DNA of 64,000 bases from assembly GCA_041690635.1 (NCBI GenBank), contig JAWLGZ010000001.1, positions 558,001 to 622,000 on the forward strand. The letters run 5' to 3'. This document shows, in pieces, positions 43,375 through 51,801 of the stretch. The DNA is from JAWLGZ01 sp041690635 (GTDB lineage Bacteria; Pseudomonadota; Gammaproteobacteria; Thiohalomonadales; Thiohalomonadaceae). Each line of letters starts with the position of its first letter. Within the stretch, counting starts at the first letter, position 1. A model generated the notes under the pieces. The model ran no database searches and was not told where the DNA came from. It saw only the letters and a program-made list of their open reading frames with translations. The position numbers and the translations under genes were made by a program.

Positions 43375-44979
43375 CTATTTTCGCCTTGTGGGGTGTGACA
43401 GCAAGGTGAAGAAGAGCGTGAGGCCGGCAATCAGAAGGAGAATGGCGGCGTCGCCCCAGCGCACGTAGGGGGTGGCGCCCTGCATGGGCTGAACTGTACC
43501 GGCGAGGACGTGGGTCCGGAACTGGGGGGAGCGGTGGGTGATGCGGCCGTTCGGATCGATCAGGGCGGAGATGCCGGTGGTGGTGGCGCGCACCAGCGGG
43601 CGGGCGGTCTCGACGCTGCGCATGCGGGCGATCTGCAGGTGCTGATGGGGCGCGAAGGAGTTGCCGTACCACGCGTTGTTGCTGCCGTTGAGGAGGTAGG
43701 TGGCCTCGGGCAGGGCATCGATCACCTCGTTGCCGAAGGCGTCTTCGTAGCAGATGGAGAGACCCGCCGGCTGACCCGCCAGCATCAGCGGCGGCTGGAC
43801 CGCGGGGCCGGGGGTGAAGCCGGACATGGGCAGGTCGAAGAAGCCGATCAACCCGCGCAGCAGACTCTCCAGCGGCACGAACTCCCCGAACGGTACCAGA
43901 TGGCGTTTTCGGTAGTCCTCGGGCTCCGGGGCTACACGGGTGAGGCTGGTCCAGTAGCGGCCGGTCTCGTCCCGCACCGGTACGCCGACCACCAGGTCCA
44001 CCCCGGCCGCCTGTGCCTCCTCCCCGAGCCAGTCGAAGTACTCGGACAGGTCGTCATAGAACAGGGTGACCGAGTTCTCCGGCCAGACCACCAGATCGGC
44101 CCCTTCCAGGCTGTCGAGGGTGAGCCGGGCGTAGGTGTCGAGCCGGGCCTGGATCTGCTCCGGGTCCCACTTGGTGATCTGCGGCAGGTTGCCCTGCACC
44201 AGCCGTACCTCGATCGGCTCGCCGGTCGGTTGTGACCACTGGATCTGCGACAGGCCGAAACCGCCCGCCCAGACGGCCGCAATCAGCAGCAGCGCCACCG
44301 AACGTGACCGGGCGCTTTCGCGGCTTCCGCCGCTCCTACGGGCACGGGTTCCGGTTTCTGCAGGAGCGACGGAAGCCGCGATATCGGGCGTGCCTGTGTC
44401 GCTACGGCGGTAGGTGCTCACGATGAGTGCCAGGGCGCCGGCGGTGAGGGCCACCGCGAGCGAGACCCCGAACGCGCCGAGCACCGGGGCGTAGCCGAGC
44501 AGCGGCGACTCCAGTTGCGAGTAGCCGAGACTGAGCCAGGGGAAGCCGGTGAGGAACCAGCCGCGCCACCATTCCGCCAGTACCCACAGGGCCGGCAGCA
44601 CCAGCAGGAGCCGTACCGGTTCGGAGAATTTGAAGCGGTTCTGGAGCTGGGCGGCGGCGAGGCCGAGCAGACCCGGGTAGAGGGCCAGTACACCCACCAT
44701 GACGCCGGTCAGCAGGGCGGACGGAATTACCCCGGTCTCGCCGAAGACGTGGATGGCGACGAACACCCAGGAGACCCCCACGCCGAACAGCCCCGCCCCA
44801 AACAGGAATCCGCGCAGCAGGGCGGTGCGGGGGGAGGCGCCGCGCCAGAGCAGGAACAGCAGCGCGGGGGAAAGGAAAGCGAGCGGGAACAGGTCGAACG
44901 GGGCGAAGGCGAACGGCAGCGCCGCACCTGCGAGCAGGGCGGCGATGTGGCCGGGTTTGCCTTCGAGGAACGGGTTCAA
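43375..44979 (-). CDS. lnt: Apolipoprotein N-acyltransferase Lnt
   Basis: Lnt adds the third acyl chain to lipoproteins in the inner membrane. The 534 residues contain membrane helices (1-190 and about 228-246), the nitrilase domain with the catalytic triad Glu301 (VVWPENS), Lys357 (DYRKRHLVPFGE) and Cys409 (LSICYED), and a C-terminal helix. The start is TTG 44979, forced by an in-frame stop upstream, with no ribosome site before it. Residues about 191-226 form a low-complexity Ser/Arg-rich loop encoded by an inverted REP pair, not part of the conserved fold. The corC gene lies upstream with a repeat in between. Confidence 0.93.
   Translation of the reverse strand: MNPFLEGKPGHIAALLAGAALPFAFAPFDLFPLAFLSPALLFLLWRGASPRTALLRGFLFGAGLFGVGVSWVFVAIHVFGETGVIPSALLTGVMVGVLALYPGLLGLAAAQLQNRFKFSEPVRLLLVLPALWVLAEWWRGWFLTGFPWLSLGYSQLESPLLGYAPVLGAFGVSLAVALTAGALALIVSTYRRSDTGTPDIAASVAPAETGTRARRSGGSRESARSRSVALLLIAAVWAGGFGLSQIQWSQPTGEPIEVRLVQGNLPQITKWDPEQIQARLDTYARLTLDSLEGADLVVWPENSVTLFYDDLSEYFDWLGEEAQAAGVDLVVGVPVRDETGRYWTSLTRVAPEPEDYRKRHLVPFGEFVPLESLLRGLIGFFDLPMSGFTPGPAVQPPLMLAGQPAGLSICYEDAFGNEVIDALPEATYLLNGSNNAWYGNSFAPHQHLQIARMRSVETARPLVRATTTGISALIDPNGRITHRSPQFRTHVLAGTVQPMQGATPYVRWGDAAILLLIAGLTLFFTLLSHPTRRK
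44318..44381. repeat. Inverted REP-like pair inside lnt
   Basis: Two 22-bp copies of a GTAGGAGCGGCGGAAGCCGCGA-type REP (44318-44339 and 44360-44381), 20 of 22 positions matching when inverted, separated by 20 bases. The sequence resembles REP elements (GTAGGAGCGGCTTCAGCCGCGA type) known in Pseudomonas relatives. It lies in frame within lnt. Confidence 0.85.
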
Positions 44980-45002
44980 GTTCGGTGGTCGGGATATTCG
45001 GT

Positions 45003-45187
45003 GTAGGGTGGGTTAGTGGCGCCTTGGCACAGCGGTGAACATTCGCCGGCGTCTGCGCGCCGCGTAACCCACCGCTGGGCGCATCCGCTTACCGCCGATC
45101 GTGATTACAACAAAGCACCCGACGTCGGGTACCCCAACTCATTGCAACCCGAGGTCGGCGGATTACGCTTCGCTAATCCGCCCTACC
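45003..45187. repeat. Composite GTAGGGTGGGTTA/TAATCCGCCCTAC element
   Basis: Left end GTAGGGTGGGTTAG, inner CGCGTAACCCACCG, right part GGCGGATTACGCTTCGCTAATCCGCCCTAC. It fills the space between lnt and corC and is related to the element at 21791-21957 and the short one at 47711-47743. No transposase. Confidence 0.75.
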
Positions 45188-45190
45188 GTT

Positions 45191-46099
45191 TCAGTGGTCG
45201 ACGCGGGATTCGCCGTCGGCGGTCTCCAGTTCCGCGGTCTCCGCGGCCAGGGACACCTCAAGAAGATAGACCCGGCGGGCGTCGGCGCGCAGCACCTTGA
45301 ACTGGAAGCGGCCCAATTCGATGGTTTCGCCGCGCTTCGGCAGACGGCCGAAGCCATTCACCACCAGGCCGCCGATGGTATCGAACTCCTCGTCACTGAA
45401 CCCGGTGCCGAAGTGCTCGTTGAAATCCTCAATGGTGGTCAGCGCCCGCACCGTGTAGCGGCCGTCCCCCACCGGCAGGATGTCGGAGTCCTCGTCCTCG
45501 AAGTCGTGCTCGTCCTCGATCTCGCCGACGATCTGCTCGATGACGTCCTCGATGGTGATGAGCCCGGCGACCCCGCCGTACTCGTCCACCACGATCGCCA
45601 TGTGATTGCGGCTGGTGCGGAACTCCTTGAGCAGGACATTCAGCCGCTTGCTCTCGGGAATGATGAACGCCGGGCGCAGGATCTCGCGGATGTTGAATCC
45701 ATTCTCCTCCCCCTGGGCGACGAAGGGCAACAGGTCCTTCGCCAGCAGGATGCCGAGCACCTCGTCGCGGTTCTCGCCGATGACAGGGAAACGGGAGTGG
45801 GCGGATTCGATGATGACCGGGAGGAAATCCTTCAGCGCGGCATCGCGCTCGACCACCACCATCTGCGAGCGGGGGATCATGACGTCGCGGACCTGGAGTT
45901 CGGAGACCTCCAGCACCCCCTCGATCATCCCCAGTGCGTCGACATCAATGAGGCCGCGTTCGCGCGCCTCACGAAGTACGGTGATGAGGTCGTCCTTGTC
46001 CCGCGGCTCTCCCTGGAGGACCTGGCCGAGCCGCTCAAGCCAGGTGCGTTGCGACCGCCCCTCGGGGGCGGCGGTACTACTAGGTCGGTCTTCGTTCAT
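45191..46099 (-). CDS. corC: CorC/YbeX transporter-associated protein
   Basis: A 302-residue protein with two CBS domains (about 70-190, VRDVMIPRSQMVVVE and VDEYGGVAGLITIEDVIEQIVGEI) and the CorC/HlyC C-terminal domain (about 210-285). In E. coli YbeX lies next to YbeY and Lnt and is linked to Mg/Co homeostasis and ribosome maturation. No membrane domain, so it is the short cytosolic form. It overlaps ybeY by 20 bp. Confidence 0.94.
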   Translation of the reverse strand: MNEDRPSSTAAPEGRSQRTWLERLGQVLQGEPRDKDDLITVLREARERGLIDVDALGMIEGVLEVSELQVRDVMIPRSQMVVVERDAALKDFLPVIIESAHSRFPVIGENRDEVLGILLAKDLLPFVAQGEENGFNIREILRPAFIIPESKRLNVLLKEFRTSRNHMAIVVDEYGGVAGLITIEDVIEQIVGEIEDEHDFEDEDSDILPVGDGRYTVRALTTIEDFNEHFGTGFSDEEFDTIGGLVVNGFGRLPKRGETIELGRFQFKVLRADARRVYLLEVSLAAETAELETADGESRVDH

Positions 46100-46574
46100 G
46101 CGGGTGGGTAGTGTCCTGACACTGCTCCTCGTAAGGATTGGGATAGCCTAGGCCAGCGAGGATGTCCGTTTCAAGCCTCTCCATCGCCTCGGCCTGCTCC
46201 TCTCCAATGTGATCATAGCCCAGCAGATGCAGGCATCCGTGGACCACCATGTGTGCCCAGTGGGCCTCTTCGGGCTTGTTCTGGTCTGCCGCCTCCCGCG
46301 CCACCACGGGGGCGCAGACGACCAGATCCCCCAGCAGCGGAAGGTCGACCCCGGGCGGCGCCTCGAAGGGGAACGAGAGTACGTTAGTGGGTCCTCGCTT
46401 ACCGCGATAACGGCCGTTCAGCTCGGCACTCTCCGCCTCACCGACCACGCGAACGGTCAACTCCGCCTCCTCGCGCCGGCCGGCGAGCGCCGCCGACACC
46501 CACGCCAGCACCTCCGCATCTTCCGGCAGCCCCGGTCGATCCGTCGCCACCTGGTAATCCAGTTCGATGTTCAT
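46080..46574 (-). CDS. ybeY: Endoribonuclease YbeY
   Basis: YbeY is a zinc metallo-endoribonuclease required for 16S rRNA 3'-end maturation and 70S quality control. The 164 residues contain the metal-binding motif HGCLHLLGYDH (His112, His116, His122) and LNGRYRGKRGPTNVLSFPF upstream. Overlaps corC; lies 84 bp downstream of phoH, separated by an inverted octamer repeat. Confidence 0.96.
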   Translation of the reverse strand: MNIELDYQVATDRPGLPEDAEVLAWVSAALAGRREEAELTVRVVGEAESAELNGRYRGKRGPTNVLSFPFEAPPGVDLPLLGDLVVCAPVVAREAADQNKPEEAHWAHMVVHGCLHLLGYDHIGEEQAEAMERLETDILAGLGYPNPYEEQCQDTTHPHERRPT

Positions 46575-46594
46575 CGTTCGAAAAGATATTCCAT

Positions 46595-46661
46595 CGCGGA
46601 GGACGCAGAGGATGGAACAGAATTCGCAACCATTTTGTCTCCTCTGCGCACTCTGCGTTTA
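46595..46661. repeat. Inverted octamer arrays between phoH and ybeY
   Basis: Left CGCGGAGGACGCAGAGGATG and right TCTCCTCTGCGCACTCTGCG are inverted copies with an 8-bp period. The right arm supplies the phoH stop codon (46659-46661). Confidence 0.75.
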
Positions 46662-47651
46662 GAGCTTCTTGTCTCCCGGCGACTCCTGGTCGTGGCGCTC
46701 GTAGGCGCCGACGATACGCTGCACCAGTGGGTGGCGCACCACGTCCTTGGCCTGGAAGAAGGTGAAGCTGATCCCCTCCACATCGTTCAGCACATCGACC
46801 ACCTGCCGCAGACCCGACTCGGCGCCGCGCGGCAGGTCGATCTGGGTGATGTCGCCGGTCACCACCGCGGTGGAGCCGAAACCGATGCGGGTTAGGAACA
46901 TCTTCATCTGTTCGACGGTGGTGTTCTGCGCCTCGTCGAGGATGATGAAGGCGTCGTTCAGGGTGCGTCCGCGCATGTAAGCGAGCGGCGCCACCTCGAT
47001 GACGTTGCGTTCGATCAGCTTCGCCACCCGCTCGAACCCCATCATCTCGTAGAGGGCGTCGTAGAGCGGTCGCAGGTAGGGGTCCACCTTTTGCGCCAGG
47101 TCGCCCGGCAGAAAGCCGAGCCGCTCGCCCGCCTCCACCGCGGGCCGGGTCAGCACCAGGCGCCGCACCCCATCCCGCTCCAGCGCCTCCACCGCGCAGG
47201 CCACCGCCAGGTAGGTCTTGCCGGTGCCCGCCGGGCCGATGCCGAAGTTGATGTCGTGGGTGAGGATGCGCTTCAGGTAGAGCTGCTGGTTGGGGCCGCG
47301 CCCGCGGATGACGCCCCGCTTGGTGCGGATGCTCACCTGATCCGCTGCCTGAGCCTGCTCCTCCTCCAGCAGTGCCTCGATGCCGGATTCCTGCAGGAAC
47401 AGATGCACGCCGGCCGGGGTCAGGGTCTCGTTTACAGCCGCCTCGTAGAGGCCGCGCAGCACCTCGCCGGCGGCACGCACCGCCTCGCCGTCGCCGATGA
47501 TCCGGAACAGGTTGCCCCGGTTGTTCACCTCCACACCCAGGCGCCGCTCAATCTGGCGCAGGTGTTCGTCGAACTGACCGCACAGGTTGGCGAGCCGCAC
47601 GTTGTCGGCCGGTTCCAGCCGCAGGTCCAGGGTATCGGGTGTCTCGTTCAA
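46659..47651 (-). CDS. ybeZ: PhoH-like ATPase YbeZ
   Basis: A 330-residue PhoH family P-loop NTPase with an N-terminal KH-like domain (about 15-80), Walker A GPAGTGKT (139-146) and Walker B FIILDEAQN. YbeZ interacts with YbeY in ribosome maturation and may have RNA-helicase activity. It lies between miaB and ybeY as in E. coli. The stop codon is provided by the octamer repeat; the last residues (SPGDKKL) are unconserved. Confidence 0.94.
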   Translation of the reverse strand: MNETPDTLDLRLEPADNVRLANLCGQFDEHLRQIERRLGVEVNNRGNLFRIIGDGEAVRAAGEVLRGLYEAAVNETLTPAGVHLFLQESGIEALLEEEQAQAADQVSIRTKRGVIRGRGPNQQLYLKRILTHDINFGIGPAGTGKTYLAVACAVEALERDGVRRLVLTRPAVEAGERLGFLPGDLAQKVDPYLRPLYDALYEMMGFERVAKLIERNVIEVAPLAYMRGRTLNDAFIILDEAQNTTVEQMKMFLTRIGFGSTAVVTGDITQIDLPRGAESGLRQVVDVLNDVEGISFTFFQAKDVVRHPLVQRIVGAYERHDQESPGDKKL

Positions 47652-47678
47652 TCGCTGTCCTTTAATTGAATTCAGGCC

Positions 47679-47755
47679 TCACCACAGAGGCACGGAGGCA
47701 CAGAGCCGATGTAGGGGGACTAGCGCAGCGTAATCCGCCCTACCCGCTGTGGTGA
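47679..47755. repeat. Octamer array with nested GTAGGG element between miaB and phoH
   Basis: TCACCACAG and CTGTGGTGA (9 bp, perfect) enclose three CACAGAGG-type octamers (47681-47705) and a short GTAGGGGGACTAG...TAATCCGCCCTAC element (47711-47743). Two repeat families are therefore nested within 77 bp. Confidence 0.75.
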
Positions 47756-47801
47756 ACTACGGAAATTGTCGGGTATTTTGACCGGGTATCCCAGCGGAAA
47801 T

Positions 47802-49127
47802 TCAGGCCGCCACCTCACCGCGCAGGGAGTTGGAGAGCGCCTCGGTGATGCGCACCTCGACGAACCGGCCGATGAGCGCCGCATCGCCCGGGAAGTTGAC
47901 CACCCGGTTGTTTTCGGTACGTCCTGAGAGTTCGCCCGGGTCGCGGCGGGAGGGGCCCTCGACCAGAATCGTCTGCACGCTGCCCACCATGTGGCGGCTG
48001 ATGCGCTGCGCCTGCCCGGTGATGAGCGCCTGCAGCCGGGCGAGCCGCGCCTTCTTCACCTCCAGCGGCACGTCGTCCGGCAGCTCCGCCGCCGGGGTTC
48101 CCGGGCGGGGACTGTAGATGAAGCTGAAGGAGTGATCGAACCCCAGCTCCTCAACCAGCTTCATGGTCGCCTCGAAGTCCGCCTCGCTCTCGCCGGGGAA
48201 GCCGACGATGAAATCGGAGGAGAGGGAGAGCTCCGGCCGGTTGGCGCGCAGGCGGCGCACCAGGCTCCGGTACTCCAGGGCGGTGTGCTTGCGCTTCATC
48301 AGGGCGAGAATGCGGTCCGAGCCGCTCTGCACCGGCAGGTGGAGGTGGCCCGCCAGCTTCGGCTCGCGGGCGTAGAGGTCGATCAGGCTGTCGCTCATCT
48401 CCACCGGGTGGGAGGTGGTGTAGCGCACCCGCCCGATCCCCTCGATGGTGGCGACGTATTCAATCAACAGGGCGAGATCCGCCGTGCCGCCGTCGTGCAT
48501 GGCACCGCGGTAGGCGTTGACGTTCTGCCCCAGCAGGGTCACCTCGCGCACCCCCTGGGCGGCCAGTTCCGCCACCTCGGCGAGGATGTCGTCGAACGGC
48601 CGACTCACCTCTTCACCCCGGGTGTAGGGGACGATGCAGAAGGTGCAGTACTTGCTGCACCCCTCCATCACCGAGACAAAGGCGGTCGGCCCGTCGGCAC
48701 GCGGCTCCGGCAGCCGGTCGAACTTCTCGATCTCGGGGAAGGAGACATCCACCACCGGGCGGCCGTCCCGCTCCACCGCCGCCAGCATCGCCGGCAGCCG
48801 GTGCAGGGTCTGCGGGCCGAACACCAGGTCCACGTAGGGCGCCCGTGTGCGGATGGCCTCCCCCTCCTGGGAGGCGACACAGCCGCCGACGCCGATCACG
48901 GTGCCGGGCCGCTCCGCCTTGAGGGTGCGCCACTGGCCGAGCAGCGAGAACACCTTCTCCTGTGCCTTCTCCCGCACGGAGCAGGTGTTCAGCAGCAGCA
49001 GATCGGCCCCCTCGGGGGTCTCGGCGGGGGTAAGCCCGCAGGCCTCGGCCAGGAGGTCCGCCAGCTTGCCCGAGTCGTACTCGTTCATCTGGCAGCCGAA
49101 GGTCTTGATGTAGAAGGTGCGTGGCAT
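47802..49127 (-). CDS. miaB: tRNA-2-methylthio-N6-isopentenyladenosine synthase MiaB
   Basis: MiaB is a radical-SAM methylthiotransferase that modifies A37 of tRNAs reading UNN codons. The 441 residues have the N-terminal UPF0004 cluster cysteines (Cys12, Cys49, Cys83), the radical-SAM motif C157-x3-C161-x2-C164 (CSKYCTFC) and a C-terminal TRAM domain. First gene of the miaB-ybeZ-ybeY-corC-lnt block, whose order matches E. coli. Divergent from the GspE-like gene by 131 bp. Confidence 0.97.
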   Translation of the reverse strand: MPRTFYIKTFGCQMNEYDSGKLADLLAEACGLTPAETPEGADLLLLNTCSVREKAQEKVFSLLGQWRTLKAERPGTVIGVGGCVASQEGEAIRTRAPYVDLVFGPQTLHRLPAMLAAVERDGRPVVDVSFPEIEKFDRLPEPRADGPTAFVSVMEGCSKYCTFCIVPYTRGEEVSRPFDDILAEVAELAAQGVREVTLLGQNVNAYRGAMHDGGTADLALLIEYVATIEGIGRVRYTTSHPVEMSDSLIDLYAREPKLAGHLHLPVQSGSDRILALMKRKHTALEYRSLVRRLRANRPELSLSSDFIVGFPGESEADFEATMKLVEELGFDHSFSFIYSPRPGTPAAELPDDVPLEVKKARLARLQALITGQAQRISRHMVGSVQTILVEGPSRRDPGELSGRTENNRVVNFPGDAALIGRFVEVRITEALSNSLRGEVAA

Positions 49128-49258
49128 TTCGGTTCAGCGGGGGAACAGGGCGGCTAAGTTTATAGGGTTGGGGCGCTCCCGGCCAACCGGCGGGACGTGT
49201 ATCATCTACACGTTTTCGCGCATGGAAATGCCGTACGACCACAAGAAAAGGAGCAGCA

Positions 49259-51670
49259 ATGTCCAAAGCCCAATTCGTTCAGCAGCAGATGGTCCCTCTG
49301 CCCCTCCCCTCCCGCTGCGCCCCGAGTTCCGAAAACGCCGCCTATATCGATGAGCCGGTGGTCGTGAACCTGCGGGCGGGCGGGAAGTTGATGGGGACGC
49401 TGTTCGATTTCGACCACGACGGCGGCAACCTGCTCCTCACGGTGGAGGGTGAAGCCAAGCCACGGGCGGTCCCGTTCGAGGATTTGAAGCTGGCACATCT
49501 CCCGACCCCCCGGACGTGGCTGCTGGACAAGGCGGCGGTGGAGCACGGCGAGGATGCCGGCCCGCTCAAACCGCAGCAGTTCGAGGTGTCGTTCAAGGAC
49601 GGTGACAGCCTGCGGGGCAAGACACTGGGCCTGCGCACCGACCGTAACGGCATCTTCCTCTTCCCCTCCCCCGATCCGAAGCACTTCACACGGGTTTTCC
49701 TCCCCAACAGCTTCATCGAGGATTATCAGGTCGGTCCGCGGCTGGGTGAGATGCTGGTCGAGGACAACCTGCTGAGCGCCGACCAGATCACTTCAGTGCT
49801 CAGTTCGCAGGAGGAGCAGCGGAACCAGAAGCTGGGTGACTACCTGCGCGACGAGGCGGTGGTCACCGCCAATGAGCTGGAAAAGGCACTGGAGCGGCAG
49901 AAGTCGGCGCCCAACCTGAAGCTCGGTGAAATCCTGATCGCCGAGAACATGATCAGCGAGATGCAGCTTGAGGGGGCACTGGCGGCACAAAAACAGAACC
50001 GCGGTAAGCCGCTTGGCCAGATCCTCATCGACCAGGGGCTGGTCACGACCCAGAGCATTCAGCAGGCGCTCGCCAAGAAACTCAACATCCCTTTCGTGGA
50101 CCTGGCCAAGTTCCAGATCGATGCCGAAGCGGTGGACATGATCCCGCAGGAGCTGGCACGCAAGCACCAGATCGTGCCGCTCTACGCCTATGGCGACAAG
50201 CTGGTGGTGGCGCTGGAGAACCCGATGGCGTGGGAGCCGATGGAGGCGATCCGGTTCCACACCAAGCGCTATGTGGAGCCGGTAATGGCCTCCGCCGAGG
50301 AGATCGCCCGCACCCTGGACCTGCTCTACGCATCGGGCGGCGCGGAAGAAGTCTCGCTGGAGGAGTACGAAATCGGCCCGGACGAGATGGAGGACCAGTT
50401 CGAGGAGGAGGCCGCAGTCTCCGACAACGTGGTGGTCAAGCTGGTCAACAAGATCATCATCGACGCCCACCACCAGAACGCCTCCGACATCCATATCGAG
50501 CCTTCGTCCGACCGCAGGACGGTGGTCCGTATCCGCAAGGACGGGTCGCTGGTCAGCTATATGGAGGTGCCGGCCAAGCTGCGCAGCGCCCTGGTCGCCC
50601 GCATCAAGATCATGGCCGGGCTCGACATCTCCGAGCGGCGCAAGCCGCAGGACGGCAAGATCGACTTTCGCAAGTTCAGCAAGCTGAAGATCGAGTTGCG
50701 CGTGGCCACCATTCCCACCGCCGGCGGGCAGGAGGATGTGGTGATGCGCATCCTTGCTGCCGGCGAGCCGCTGCCGCTCATCAAGCTGGGGCTCACGGAC
50801 GCCAACAATGCCCGGCTCAAGGAGCTGATCGCAAAACCCTATGGGCTGTTCTTCGTCTGCGGCCCGACCGGTTCCGGCAAGACCACCACCCTGCACTCCA
50901 TTCTCGGCCACCTGAACACGGTCGACACCAAGATCTGGACCGCCGAAGACCCGGTGGAGATCACCCAGAAGGGGCTGCGTCAGGTACAGGTCAACACCAA
51001 GATCGGCCTTACCTTCGCCGCCGCCATGCGCGCCTTCCTGCGCGCCGATCCGGACATCATCATGGTCGGCGAGATGCGCGACAAGGAGACCACCAGCATG
51101 GGTGTCGAGGCCTCGCTCACCGGTCATCTGGTCTTCTCCACCCTGCACACCAACAGCGCACCGGAGAGCATCGTTCGTCTGCTCGACATGGGGATGGACC
51201 CGTTCAACTTCGCCGATGCGCTGCTCGGCATCCTCGCCCAGCGTCTCACCAAACGCTACTGCCCCAAGTGCCGCACCTTCTACACCGCCTCCGAGGAGGA
51301 GATACACGAACTGGTGCTGGAGTACTGCCATGAGCTCATCGGCGTCGACGACGATCCGGAACACATTCGCACGCAGGTGCTGGACGACTGGCAGACCCGC
51401 TTCGGGGAAAAGGACGGCACCTTCCGGCTGGCAAAGGCGGACGGCTGCGAGGATTGCGGGGGGACCGGATTCAAGGGCCGCATCGGTATCCACGAACTGC
51501 TGGCCGGCACCGATTCGATAAAGAAGCTGATTCTGGAAGAGTCGCCGGTCTCGGTGCTGACCGCCCAGGCGCTCAAGGAGGGGATGCGTACCCTGAAGCA
51601 GGACGGCATCGAGAAGGTGCTGCAGGGCCTGACTGACATCCATCAGGTCCGGAAGGTTTGTATCAAATAA
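49259..51670 (+). CDS. Orphan GspE/PilB-type secretion ATPase with four MshEN repeats
   Basis: An 803-residue hexameric-ATPase relative. Order: two similar small beta domains (about 32-82 and 107-157, each V-x-F/L-x-x-G/D-x-x-L-x-G-x-x...L-P), four 30-residue MshEN-type repeats starting at 161, 191, 221 and 251 (RLGEMLVEDN, KLGDYLRDEA, KLGEILIAEN, PLGQILIDQG), an N1-domain, then the motor with Walker A GPTGSGKT (535-542), Walker B DIIMVGEMRD (599-608) and a zinc tetracysteine (C668, C671, C730, C733). MshEN repeats bind c-di-GMP in MshE. No pilin, PilC or secretin genes are nearby. AAGGAG precedes ATG 49259. Confidence 0.9.
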   Translation: MSKAQFVQQQMVPLPLPSRCAPSSENAAYIDEPVVVNLRAGGKLMGTLFDFDHDGGNLLLTVEGEAKPRAVPFEDLKLAHLPTPRTWLLDKAAVEHGEDAGPLKPQQFEVSFKDGDSLRGKTLGLRTDRNGIFLFPSPDPKHFTRVFLPNSFIEDYQVGPRLGEMLVEDNLLSADQITSVLSSQEEQRNQKLGDYLRDEAVVTANELEKALERQKSAPNLKLGEILIAENMISEMQLEGALAAQKQNRGKPLGQILIDQGLVTTQSIQQALAKKLNIPFVDLAKFQIDAEAVDMIPQELARKHQIVPLYAYGDKLVVALENPMAWEPMEAIRFHTKRYVEPVMASAEEIARTLDLLYASGGAEEVSLEEYEIGPDEMEDQFEEEAAVSDNVVVKLVNKIIIDAHHQNASDIHIEPSSDRRTVVRIRKDGSLVSYMEVPAKLRSALVARIKIMAGLDISERRKPQDGKIDFRKFSKLKIELRVATIPTAGGQEDVVMRILAAGEPLPLIKLGLTDANNARLKELIAKPYGLFFVCGPTGSGKTTTLHSILGHLNTVDTKIWTAEDPVEITQKGLRQVQVNTKIGLTFAAAMRAFLRADPDIIMVGEMRDKETTSMGVEASLTGHLVFSTLHTNSAPESIVRLLDMGMDPFNFADALLGILAQRLTKRYCPKCRTFYTASEEEIHELVLEYCHELIGVDDDPEHIRTQVLDDWQTRFGEKDGTFRLAKADGCEDCGGTGFKGRIGIHELLAGTDSIKKLILEESPVSVLTAQALKEGMRTLKQDGIEKVLQGLTDIHQVRKVCIK

Positions 51671-51798
51671 GGGGCTAGGGGTTAGGGGCTAGGGAACCAG
51701 GGGCCAGGGCCAGGGCCAGGGAAACTTCATGTTTTCTGATTTGCGCGCGAAGCGCGCCCCTGATCCCTAGCCCCTAGCCCCTGCTCCCTCGCCCCTGA
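51670..51798. repeat. Inverted heptamer arrays between convergent GspE-like and MCP genes
   Basis: Left array 51670-51697 (AGGGGCT, AGGGGTT, AGGGGCT, AGGGAAC) then CCAGGG hexamers; right array 51757-51798, six units (CCCCTGA, TCCCTAG, CCCCTAG, CCCCTGC, TCCCTCG, CCCCTGA). A GCGCGC-GAA-GCGCGC hairpin (51743-51757) lies between. The layout could act as a bidirectional terminator. Confidence 0.9.
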
Positions 51799-51801
51799 TC
51801 T

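Noticed and set aside
49793..51643. 616-codon open frame antisense to the GspE-like gene
   Set aside because: The opposite strand carries an intact ATPase with Walker motifs and zinc cysteines; the antisense frame has low-complexity His/Leu/Gly composition only.
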